DNA from: Pantoea dispersa
GTDB taxonomy: Bacteria > Pseudomonadota > Gammaproteobacteria > Enterobacterales > Enterobacteriaceae
Length of the DNA: 64,000 bases
Assembly (NCBI RefSeq): GCF_014155765.1
Contig: NZ_SCKT01000002.1
Location: forward strand, 590,427 to 654,426
Direction of reading: 5' to 3'
Part shown: positions 43,146-51,160 of the stretch, piece by piece
Layout of the letters: every line of letters begins with the position of its first letter
Numbering within the stretch: position 1 is the stretch's first letter
The notes under the pieces: model-generated
Seen by the model: the letters and a program-made list of their open reading frames with translations, nothing else
Told to the model about the DNA's origin: nothing
Databases searched by the model: none
Translations under genes and position numbers: made by a program

Positions 43146-44508
43146 CCAGGAGTGGGTGCTGCTGATCGCGCGCGGTCAGTTTGCCCTGACGATGGGCATG
43201 CACATTACTCTGGCGGCGCTGACGCTGGGGCTGGCTCCGTTTCTGGTGTGGTTTGAAGCGCGCTGGCTATGGGGCAGGCGGCCGGAAGCGCATCAGGCGC
43301 TGCACTTCTGGATCAAGGTATTCGCGCTCACCGTGGCGATTGGCACCGTCTCCGGCGTGATCATGGAGTTTCAGTTCGGCACCCACTGGTCGGTGTTTGC
43401 CAGCAAAGCGGGCGGCATTATCGGTCCGCTGATGCTGTATGAAGTGCTGATCGCTTTTTTCCTCGAGTCGGCGCTGACCGGCGTGATGCTGTTTGGCATC
43501 GATCGGGTGAAACCCGGCGTGCATTTCGCCATTACCTGTCTGGTGGCGCTCGGCGCGATTTTTAGCGCTTTCTGGATCCTCGCCGCTAACTCCTGGATGC
43601 AAACGCCGCGCGGGTTTACGCTCAATGACGCCGGTCAGTTTATGCCTGACAGCGCCTGGAGTTTGATTTCCGCGCCCTCATTTGGCTGGCGGCTGGCGCA
43701 CATGCTGCTGGCCTCGTGGATCAGCGTGGCGTTTTTGCTGGGTGGCGTCGCGGCGTGGCGCCTGCTGCGTAATGCTGGCGAGGCCGCCAGCCGGCTGATG
43801 CTGCGCAGCGCGCTGATGGTGTCGCTGTGCATCCTGCCGCTGCAGATGGTGGTGGGCGATCTGCATGGCGAAAACACCCGTGACTATCAGCCCGCTAAAC
43901 TGGCGGCGATCGAGGGCGGCTGGCAGCCGCCTGCGCCAGGGGAGGGCGAGCCGCTGCGGCTATTTGCGCTGCCCGATCAGGCGCAGCAGCGGAATCACGC
44001 CGAGCTGGCGATCCCGGCTATCGGTTCGCTCTACCTGCGCCATAACCTCAGCGGCCACATCAAAAGCCTGGGTGAATTCCCGCGCGACAGCCTGCCGCCG
44101 GTGCTGCCGGTGTTTTTTGCCTTTCGCCTGATGGTGGGACTGGCGCTGCTGATGCTGCTGAGCAGCCTGGCGGGCAATGTGCAGCGCTGGCGCGGCCGCC
44201 TTGATCAGTCGCGGCGCGTGCTGCGTCTGCTGGCGCTGATGTCACCGGCTGGCTTCATTGCGCTGCTGGCGGGCTGGGTGGTGACGGAGGTCGGCCGGCA
44301 GCCGTGGACGGTATACGGCATGCTACGTACCGCCGACAGCCTGGCGCCAATGTCCCTCGGCAGCAGCGTCGCCATTTTCGTGTCGGTGGTGGTGATTTAC
44401 GCACTGAGTTTTGCCTTTGGCCTGTGTTATCTGCTGCGCCACCTGGCGGCACCGCTGCCGGATCCGCAGGCGACGGCGGTAGCGGAAACCATACAGACGC
44501 CAGCCTGA
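43138..44508 (+). CDS. Cytochrome bd-type quinol oxidase subunit I
   Basis: A 456-residue membrane protein of the CydA/CioA family, starting GTG inside the end of the DUF1641 gene. The N-terminal RGQFALTMGMHITLAALTLG supplies His22, equivalent to the heme b595/d ligand His19 of E. coli. IMEFQFGTHWSVF and LMLYEVLIAFFLESALTGVM carry the conserved Glu residues of the proton path. His188 in RLAHMLLASW matches His186, a heme b558 ligand. GDLHGENTRDYQPAKLAAIE is the quinol-binding Q-loop start with its Lys and Glu. The Q-loop is short, as in the cyanide-insensitive group. GRQPWTVYGMLRT lies near the end. It oxidises quinol and reduces oxygen together with subunit II. Confidence 0.93.
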   Translation: MSSQEWVLLIARGQFALTMGMHITLAALTLGLAPFLVWFEARWLWGRRPEAHQALHFWIKVFALTVAIGTVSGVIMEFQFGTHWSVFASKAGGIIGPLMLYEVLIAFFLESALTGVMLFGIDRVKPGVHFAITCLVALGAIFSAFWILAANSWMQTPRGFTLNDAGQFMPDSAWSLISAPSFGWRLAHMLLASWISVAFLLGGVAAWRLLRNAGEAASRLMLRSALMVSLCILPLQMVVGDLHGENTRDYQPAKLAAIEGGWQPPAPGEGEPLRLFALPDQAQQRNHAELAIPAIGSLYLRHNLSGHIKSLGEFPRDSLPPVLPVFFAFRLMVGLALLMLLSSLAGNVQRWRGRLDQSRRVLRLLALMSPAGFIALLAGWVVTEVGRQPWTVYGMLRTADSLAPMSLGSSVAIFVSVVVIYALSFAFGLCYLLRHLAAPLPDPQATAVAETIQTPA

Positions 44509-44519
44509 GGAGGGTGAGA

Positions 44520-45464
44520 ATGTTGGTCGAACTTTCTGCGGTGCTCCTGCTGTTTGCCCTGCTGATGTATCTGGCGCTGGATGGCACGGATAGCGGCGTG
44601 GGGATGCTGCTGTACAGTTTCGACCAGCCACAAGAGCGGCAGTGGATGGTGCACAGTCTGCTGCCGCTGTGGGATGCCAATGAAACCTGGCTGGTGTTGC
44701 TGGCGGGCGGCATGCTGGCGCTGTTTCCGCCGCTGTACAGTCTGCTGTTACAAACGCTGAAAGTGCCGCTGTTTCTCTTCCTGCTGGCGCTGTTTTTGCG
44801 CGGGCTGGCGCTGGCGTATCGCGGCCAGCCTGGCGAGACCGGGCGACGCTGGCTGGACCGGCTGCTGATGTTCAGCTCGCTGCTGGCGGCGTTTCTGCCA
44901 GGCTGGATGAGCGGGTTGATGCTGGTGTCGCGTCCGCCCAGCGGGATTGTGATTGATTTTTCGCTGGTGCCGCTGCTGTGCGGTCTCGGGCTGGTGGCGG
45001 TTGATCTGCTGCTGGGCTGCTGCTGGCTGTGCTGGCGCATTGGTGAGCCGGTGGTGGAGCGGGCGCGGGCGCTGGCCATGCTGTGGTGGGTGGTGACGCT
45101 GGCTTGCTTTATCGCCGTGCTGCTGCTGGAGCCGGCGCTGTGGCAGCAGAGCTGGCAGCGCTGGCCGGGAAAAGTGTTGCTGAGCCTGTTGCCTGCGCTG
45201 TGGCTGTTGCAGCTGCTTACGCTGTGGCGGGAAGCGATGGTGGCGTTATTGATGATCACGCTGGTGCAGACGGGCGTGGTGGTCGCGGCGCTGGCGTGCG
45301 GGCTTTATCCGTGGTTGCTGCCGTGGCAGCTGGAGATGCACCAGCAGGCCTCCTCGCCGGTGACGCAGGGGTTCGTGGTGACGGGTTTATTGATTGTGTT
45401 GCCGCTGACGCTGCTGTACCACAGTTGGGCGTTCTGGGTGTTTAAGCGCCAGCCGCAGGCATAA
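44520..45464 (+). CDS. Cytochrome bd-type quinol oxidase subunit II
   Basis: A 314-residue, about 8-helix protein of the CydB family. It begins LVELSAVLLLFALLMYLALD with GTDSGVGML (typical CydB is LDGFDLGIG), followed by LPLWDANETWLVLLAGGMLA, where WDGNE/WDANE is the family hallmark, and LFLRGLALAYRG. It is shorter than E. coli CydB (about 380) and near the CioB size. GAGGAGGG lies five bases before the ATG, 11 bases after the subunit I stop. I found no small CydX-type gene after it; the tandem repeat array begins at once. It is the last gene of the formate-oxidase operon. Confidence 0.9.
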   Translation: MLVELSAVLLLFALLMYLALDGTDSGVGMLLYSFDQPQERQWMVHSLLPLWDANETWLVLLAGGMLALFPPLYSLLLQTLKVPLFLFLLALFLRGLALAYRGQPGETGRRWLDRLLMFSSLLAAFLPGWMSGLMLVSRPPSGIVIDFSLVPLLCGLGLVAVDLLLGCCWLCWRIGEPVVERARALAMLWWVVTLACFIAVLLLEPALWQQSWQRWPGKVLLSLLPALWLLQLLTLWREAMVALLMITLVQTGVVVAALACGLYPWLLPWQLEMHQQASSPVTQGFVVTGLLIVLPLTLLYHSWAFWVFKRQPQA

Positions 45465-45471
45465 ATAAGTG

Positions 45472-46372
45472 TTTATAACGGTATTATTCGCTGGCACGTT
45501 TCGTAGCGGCGCGATTTATCACGCTGATCAAACCTCTGCGCCGCTGTGTTTTTGCGCAATAAATTGCGCCGCTACGATTGGTGCAGAATGTGATGACGGT
45601 ACTGGTCGCTGGCAGGTTTCGTAGCGGCGCGATTTATCGCGCTGATCCAACCGCTGCGCCGCTGTGTTTTTGCGCAATAAATTGCGCCGCTACGATTGGT
45701 GCAGAATGTGATAACGGTACTGGTCACTGGCACGCTTTGTAGCGGCGCGATTTATCGCGCTGATCCAACCGCTGCGCCGCTGTGTTTTCGCGCAATAAAT
45801 TGCGCCGCTGCAATTGGTGCAGAATTTGATAACGGTACGGGTCGCTGGCACGTTTCGTAGCGGCGCGATTTATCGCGCTGATCTAAACGCTGCGCCGCTG
45901 TGTTTTTGCGCAATAAATTGCGCCGCTACGATTGGTGCAGTATGTAATAACGGAATTATTCGCTGGCACGCTTTGTAGCGGCGCGATTTATCGCGCTGAT
46001 CCAACCGCTGCGCCGCTGTGTTTTTGCGCAATAAATTGCGCCGCTACGATTGGTGCAGAATGTGATAACGGTACTGGTCGCTGGCACGCTTTGTAGCGGC
46101 GCGATTTATCGCGCTGATCTAAACGCTGCGCCGCTGTGTTTTCGCGCAATAAATTGCGCCGCTACGATTGGTGCAGAATGTGATAACGGTACGGGTCGCT
46201 GGCACGTTTCGTAGCGGCGCGATTTATCGCGCTGATCCAACCGCTGTGCCGCTGTGTTTTCGTGCAATAAATTGCGCCGCTACGATTGGTGCAGAATGTG
46301 ATAACGGTACTGGTCACTGGCACGCTTTGTAGCGGCGCGATTTATCGAGCTGATCCAACCGCTGCGCCGCTA
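45472..46372. repeat. Tandem array of a 118-bp stem-loop repeat (eight copies)
   Basis: GTAGCGGCGCGATTTA begins at 45503, 45621, 45739, 45857, 45975, 46093, 46211 and 46329: eight copies at exactly 118-base spacing. Copies differ by scattered substitutions (for example GATCCAACC versus GATCTAAAC). Within each unit a 22-base arm is inverted 29 bases later (in copy two, 45621-45642 and 45672-45693) with 20 of 22 positions complementary, so each can form a 73-base stem-loop. A partial unit leads in from 45472. Copy eight is truncated by the stop codon of the binding-protein gene. The array lies between convergent genes, has no ORF of note and no variable spacers. Confidence 0.95.
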
Positions 46373-47530
46373 TGGCTTGTGCTGGCTGGATGAATCCACC
46401 GCCGGAATGCGCATAAACAGTGTGCCGCGATAGGGGATCGGCAGGAAATCGCGGAACAGGGTTTCCAGCGTCTGCTGCGGATCGATATCGGCGAACAGCT
46501 GCGGATACAGCGTTTTTGCCATGAACTCGGTCACCGCAATATGCCACGGGCTGAGATAAAAATTCATCCAGATTGCCGCTGCATGGCCGTTGCGAATCGC
46601 CTTCAGCTCACGCAGGCCGTTCTGCTGCGCGGTGAGCTGGCGGAAACTGCTCAGCACCGCGTCGGGCGCGACGTCCGGCCCGAGGCGCAGCAGGCCTGCG
46701 CTGGCGTTATCGCCAAAGCCGGTGGCAAAGTAATACTCAGGCTGGGCTGCGATCACCTGCTCCTCACTCAAACGGCCAAACACGCCGTGCTGAGTTTTGC
46801 CAGCAATATTGTCGCCGCCGGCGGCGTTGAGCAGCTCGCCCAGACTGCCGTTAATCGCCGTCACGCAGCACTCGTTGCGCCGTCCCAGATGCAACTGCAA
46901 TAGCACCGTGGGTTTCGGCCCGTGATAGCGCGCCAGCCGTTCCTCGATCACCTGCAGATGCGCGCTGTAAAAGCGGTTGAACGCCGCCGCGCGTGCCTGC
47001 TGATTCAGCACCTCACCAAAAATCTCTACGCTGCGCCGGGTGTTCTTTAACAAATGTACGCGCAGATCGATCTTCACTACCGGAATATGCGCAGCATTAA
47101 GGATGCTGACCAGCCTCAGATCGGCATCATCGTAGCGCGCCAGACTCGGCAGAATGACCACGTCCGGTCGCAGGGCGAGAATCTGCTCCGGATTGATCGC
47201 CTGAGGGCCGCCCGATCCGAGCGTCGGTATGTTCAGCATCTGCGGAAACCGCTGCGCAAAACTGTTCCACGTCTGGCTGTCATACTTTTGCAGATCGCGC
47301 GGCCAGCCGACGATGTGGCGGAACGGGTCATCCGGCGCCAGCAGCGCCAGGGTATACAGCATGCGGCTCTCACCCAGTACGATGCGCTGCGGACTATCGG
47401 GAATCTCTACCCGATTGCCGTCAATATCGGTGATCACCCTGGCCAGCGCGCTGGTGCTGAACGCCAGCAGCAGGAGGGCAGCCAGCCAGGCACGCCACGT
47501 CAGCGGCTTTTTCGCTCGATCAGAATTCAA
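46370..47530 (-). CDS. Periplasmic iron-siderophore-type ABC binding protein (TroA/FepB fold)
   Basis: A 386-residue protein with a signal peptide (WLAALLLLAFSTSALA, cleavage near residue 30). The mature start ITDIDGNRVEIPDSPQRIVL is the classic opening of class III binding proteins for siderophores, heme or cobalamin. QAINPEQILALRPDVVILPS, KTQHGVFGRLSEEQVIAAQP and the C-terminal helix are as expected. It overlaps the upstream TonB-receptor gene by 11 bases, so the two are cotranslated and probably handle the same ligand. No permease or ATPase gene for it is present in the window. Its stop codon forms the end of the repeat array. Confidence 0.87.
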   Translation of the reverse strand: MNSDRAKKPLTWRAWLAALLLLAFSTSALARVITDIDGNRVEIPDSPQRIVLGESRMLYTLALLAPDDPFRHIVGWPRDLQKYDSQTWNSFAQRFPQMLNIPTLGSGGPQAINPEQILALRPDVVILPSLARYDDADLRLVSILNAAHIPVVKIDLRVHLLKNTRRSVEIFGEVLNQQARAAAFNRFYSAHLQVIEERLARYHGPKPTVLLQLHLGRRNECCVTAINGSLGELLNAAGGDNIAGKTQHGVFGRLSEEQVIAAQPEYYFATGFGDNASAGLLRLGPDVAPDAVLSSFRQLTAQQNGLRELKAIRNGHAAAIWMNFYLSPWHIAVTEFMAKTLYPQLFADIDPQQTLETLFRDFLPIPYRGTLFMRIPAVDSSSQHKP

Positions 47531-49652
47531 CGCTGGCCTCGACCATCAGGTTACGGGTTTCCCCTTCGCGCACGCGCAGGTTGCCGCCGCTGGAGGTGTA
47601 GTAGTGCTTATTGAACAGGTTATTCAGATTAAGCTTCAGCTGGGTTTTCTCGCCAAACAGCTGATTATTCCAGGCGATAAAGCTGTCGGCGACCACATAA
47701 TCCGGCAGCGTAAAGCTGTTCTCCGGATCACCGGCGCGTGAGCCAACGTAGCGCGCACCGCCGCCGACGCGGAAGTCACCGGGAATGCCGTTCAGCGTCA
47801 GATTATGGCTCAGGTAAAGTGCCCCGGCGTGACGCGGTGCGTTCTGCAGGCGGTTGCCCTTGTTCGCCGGGTTGACGCCATCGTCGACGATTTCGGCCTT
47901 ATCGTAGCTGTAGTTGGCGCTCAGATCCCAGCCCGGCAGCACTTCACCATTGAGCTCAAATTCAGCGCCGCTCGAACGCGCTTTATTGATGGCGCGCGTG
48001 GTGCCGTTGATATTAAGCGACATATCGCGTTCGTCGATGCGGTACAGCGCTACGCTGGCAAACAGCCGGGGCGAAATCTGCCACTTGCTGCCCACTTCCC
48101 ATGTGGTGCCCTGTTCTGGCTTGCCGACGTTGCCGTCATCGTCGACGTCAGTCGACGGCGTGAAGGATTTGCTCACGCTGCTGTACAGTGAGACATCCGG
48201 CGTCAGTTTGTAAATCAACCCGGCCTGCGGCAGGAACTTGTTGCCCTCGCTGTCCAGCGTTTGCACCACCGGATCGAAGCCCTTTGACGCGCGCTGTTCA
48301 TAGTGCTGATAACGTCCGCCCAGCACCGCAATCCAGTCGTCGGTGAGCGAAATGCTGTCTTTGGCGTATACCGAGCGACTGTGCAGGCGGTTAAGCAGGT
48401 TGGCGTTGGCGCTGTTTTCACTGCTGCTATTGGTGATCGGTGCCAGCATATCGTATTGCGGATCGTACAGGTTGAAGCCGGTGTTCGCTTTACCCTGATA
48501 CTGGTGCGCACGGTAAGTCTGGTTCATTTCATAATCGGTGCCGAACACCACATCGTGCGTCATGCCAAACAGCTGCGGCGAACCGATCACATCCCACGCC
48601 ACGTATTTGGTTTTATGGTTGAAGCCACGGTTGGCGTCGGCGCGGCGCGTCACCACGCCGGTAGTGGGGTTGATCGCCGTAACCCGCACTTCGTTGTTGT
48701 CGTACTGACGCTGGTTCCAGCCAAAAGTCAGGCGCGTGCTCCACGCCTCATTGAACTGCCAGTCGTAATGCGCGTTCAGGGTTTTATTGTGGCCCCACGC
48801 ATGGTTAGCTTTATCGTCCAGGCGATCTTTATAGCCAATCGCTACTGGCTTACCGTTAACAAACGCCGTGCCGCGATCGTAGGGAATATCGTACTGATAA
48901 TCTTCGTAGCTGATAAGGAAGCTGGCCTGCTCGCCATACCACTGTAGCGAGGGGGCGATTAAGGTGTGTTTATCGCTGCCGAAATTGCGCCAGTAATCCT
49001 GATTCTGCTTTTCAGCAATCAGGCGGAAAGCAAAACCGTTGCCGAGCGGGCCGGTGACGTCCAGCGTGCCGGCGCCGCCGCCCTCGCTGGCTGCGCGACC
49101 GCTGACTTTGGTGTGCCAGGTGTATTGCGGCTTTTTGCTCACAATATTGATCACGCCACCGGGATTCTGGATACCGTACAGCAGCGAAGCCGAGCCCTTC
49201 AGTACCTCGACACGTTCGGTGGTGGCGTCGAAATTCAACCCCTGGCTGCTGCGCACGCCATCACGATAGATGGAACCATCCGAGTTGCTGCCAAAGCCGC
49301 GGCGTACAAAGCCATCTTCGGTACCTGCCAGCGTATTGCCTTCGCTTACGCCGCTGACAAAGCGCAGCGCGTCGGCGAGGCTGGCGGCCTGATAATCCTC
49401 CAGCTGCTGTTGCGTCACCACGCTCACCGATTGGGCTTCATTGAGGCGCGACACCGGCGTTTTACTGGCGACCGAACTGCTGGTGGCGCTATAGCCGTCG
49501 TCACTGTTTTGCTGCTGCGCCGTCACGGTGAGGGTGCTGTTTTGTTCAGCGGCAAGGCTGTCAGTACTGCTGAGTGCCGTTACGCCGTAAATAGCGGCAA
49601 GGATAGCCGGATGGCACAGTAATTTAACCGCCCGCGGTGAGTTGTTCTGCAT
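47520..49652 (-). CDS. TonB-dependent siderophore receptor
   Basis: A 710-residue outer-membrane receptor from the ATG at 49652; a TTG start 15 codons earlier is less likely. The signal peptide ends about TDSLAA. The TonB box is probably STLTVTAQ. The plug has QSVSVVTQQQLEDYQAASLA, GFVRRGFGSNSDGSIYRDGV, VEVLKGSASLLYGIQNPGGV and INIVSKKP, typical of FhuA/FoxA-like hydroxamate-type receptors. The barrel ends with the usual Phe (MVEASVEF). It brings an iron-siderophore across the outer membrane using TonB energy and hands it to the binding protein encoded next. A Fur-box-like site lies upstream. Confidence 0.93.
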   Translation of the reverse strand: MQNNSPRAVKLLCHPAILAAIYGVTALSSTDSLAAEQNSTLTVTAQQQNSDDGYSATSSSVASKTPVSRLNEAQSVSVVTQQQLEDYQAASLADALRFVSGVSEGNTLAGTEDGFVRRGFGSNSDGSIYRDGVRSSQGLNFDATTERVEVLKGSASLLYGIQNPGGVINIVSKKPQYTWHTKVSGRAASEGGGAGTLDVTGPLGNGFAFRLIAEKQNQDYWRNFGSDKHTLIAPSLQWYGEQASFLISYEDYQYDIPYDRGTAFVNGKPVAIGYKDRLDDKANHAWGHNKTLNAHYDWQFNEAWSTRLTFGWNQRQYDNNEVRVTAINPTTGVVTRRADANRGFNHKTKYVAWDVIGSPQLFGMTHDVVFGTDYEMNQTYRAHQYQGKANTGFNLYDPQYDMLAPITNSSSENSANANLLNRLHSRSVYAKDSISLTDDWIAVLGGRYQHYEQRASKGFDPVVQTLDSEGNKFLPQAGLIYKLTPDVSLYSSVSKSFTPSTDVDDDGNVGKPEQGTTWEVGSKWQISPRLFASVALYRIDERDMSLNINGTTRAINKARSSGAEFELNGEVLPGWDLSANYSYDKAEIVDDGVNPANKGNRLQNAPRHAGALYLSHNLTLNGIPGDFRVGGGARYVGSRAGDPENSFTLPDYVVADSFIAWNNQLFGEKTQLKLNLNNLFNKHYYTSSGGNLRVREGETRNLMVEASVEF

Positions 49653-50059
49653 CGAATATAAACCTGGTGTAATTGCGGGATTATTTATTCCGCGCAACGA
49701 AGCTATCAGTAAAATGCTGCCGGTGACGAACAGGACATTCGCGGCCCGGCATTGTTATGCCATCAGTCAGCAGAAAAAGGCGGCTGAGATGTAATTGAGA
49801 ATCATTCAAACATGAAAAAATGTAGTAGTAAACGTAAATGATGGTGTGGATACTACAGCAGAACGCGGCAGAAACTTTTGAACCGGGATTATCATTAAAC
49901 TTATTTTAAATCAGCTTATTATTTATTTTATAGCATTTGAAGCTGGCCGGGTTAAGCCAGGCGAGAAGGGAGTGGACAGCGGTAGCGGCGCAAATTTTCA
50001 CTACAAGCCGGCCTGCCGACGCGGTTCACAACGATGCGATATTACTAACAGGCAACATA
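49653..50059. other. Divergent promoter region of the siderophore receptor and RpiR genes
   Basis: About 400 bases, AT-rich in 49790-49930. It holds the Fur-box-like site. At 49982-49996 GTAGCGGCGCAAATT resembles the arm of the 118-bp array repeat (GTAGCGGCGCAATTTATT). No small gene is evident. Confidence 0.4.
49792..49810. promoter_or_regulatory. Fur-box-like site
   Basis: TAATTGAGAATCATTCAAA contains GAGAATCATT, close to the Fur consensus GATAATGATAATCATTATC (about 11 of 14 in the best part). It is about 145 bases upstream of the siderophore receptor start. Confidence 0.6.
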
Positions 50060-50953
50060 ATGGCGGCAAATAACATTAAAAATCGGGTGGATGTATTCGG
50101 TGAACGCTACCGTGCGCGCGTCACGACATTATCGGCCAGCCTGCAAACGGTGGCGCGATATATCCACGAACATCGTGAGGCTATATTAGACGCGACTGCA
50201 TTGGATATCGCCCAGGCCACTCAAACCTCTGACGCCACCGTGGTGCGCACCGTGCAGGCGCTGGGCTTTGCCGGTTTGCGCGATCTGAAAACCACGCTGG
50301 CCGCGTGGTTTGGCCCGGCGCAAAACTCGGAAGAGAAGATGAGCGCGACCATCAGCGAACTGTCGTGTGACATCAACTCCGGCATCGATTTTGTGCTGGG
50401 CGGCCATCAGCGCGCCTGCGAAGTACTGGCTGAACCGGTTAACCGTCAGGCGGTGGCGGCTGCGGTGACACTGTTGCTGGAAGCGCGTCAGGTGGCGCTG
50501 TTTGGCATCAACGCTTCCGGCATTCTGGCGGAGTACAGCGCGCGACTGTTCCGGCGCATCGGCCTGCCGGCGGTGACGCTTAACCGTGCCGGGATTGCGC
50601 TGGCAGAACAGCTGATTACGCTACAGCGCGGCGATGTACTGATCATGATGGCACAGAAATCGGCGCACCGTGAGGGCATGACGACGCTGAAAGAGGCGCA
50701 GCGGCTGGGTATGCCGGTGATTCTGCTGACCCACGCGCTGGATTCGGCGTTTGCGCAGCAGGCGGATGTAGTAATTAACGTGCCGCGCGGCGGTGAAAAT
50801 GGTCGCATGCCGCTGCACGGTACGGTGCTGGTGTGCCTCGAAATGCTGATTCTGGCGGTGGCCTCCGCCAGTTCGGCACGCACGGTTAAAACCATGAAAC
50901 GCATTCAGGATCTCAATCGATCGCTGAAACCCACGTCGAAGAAGGCGGGATAA
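50060..50953 (+). CDS. RpiR/MurR-family transcriptional regulator
   Basis: A 297-residue regulator with an N-terminal RpiR helix-turn-helix (SLQTVARYIHEHREAILDAT, IAQATQTSDATVVRTVQALG) and a C-terminal SIS domain from about residue 115 (EARQVALFGINASGILAEYS, ARLFRRIGLPAV, LQRGDVLIMMAQKSAHREGM). SIS domains bind phosphosugars, so these regulators usually sense a sugar phosphate. The start at 50060 gives the family's usual length. It diverges from an iron-receptor gene, which is not an obvious target, so what it controls is unclear. Confidence 0.9.
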   Translation: MAANNIKNRVDVFGERYRARVTTLSASLQTVARYIHEHREAILDATALDIAQATQTSDATVVRTVQALGFAGLRDLKTTLAAWFGPAQNSEEKMSATISELSCDINSGIDFVLGGHQRACEVLAEPVNRQAVAAAVTLLLEARQVALFGINASGILAEYSARLFRRIGLPAVTLNRAGIALAEQLITLQRGDVLIMMAQKSAHREGMTTLKEAQRLGMPVILLTHALDSAFAQQADVVINVPRGGENGRMPLHGTVLVCLEMLILAVASASSARTVKTMKRIQDLNRSLKPTSKKAG

Positions 50954-51054
50954 CCGCACATCACTCAGGCGCGGCGGCGGGGCGTTCACTCCGCCCTTCG
51001 CTTCCGGATCTATTTCACAGACTCGCTTGCAAGGCGCGCGTGGCTGTCGTTAAT

Positions 51055-51080
51055 ATTAAGGAAATAACCATTTCCTTAAT
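51055..51080. promoter_or_regulatory. Perfect inverted repeat upstream of the hydrolase gene
   Basis: ATTAAGGAAAT, AACC, ATTTCCTTAAT: 11-base arms. A third TAAGGAAAT occurs at 51122-51130. The cluster precedes the epoxide-hydrolase-like gene and is probably an operator; the binder is unknown. Confidence 0.5.
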
Positions 51081-51160
51081 GAGTCCGCGTTAACGGCGCG
51101 GTAGCGCATAATCGCATCCAATAAGGAAATACTCTTTACCAAAATAACCGGAGAACGCTT

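Noticed and set aside
45464-45503. CydX-type small subunit after the bd oxidase genes
   Set aside because: No short hydrophobic frame with an RBS is present before the repeats begin.
45472-46372. CRISPR array
   Set aside because: The full 118-base unit repeats without unique spacers, and no cas genes are near.
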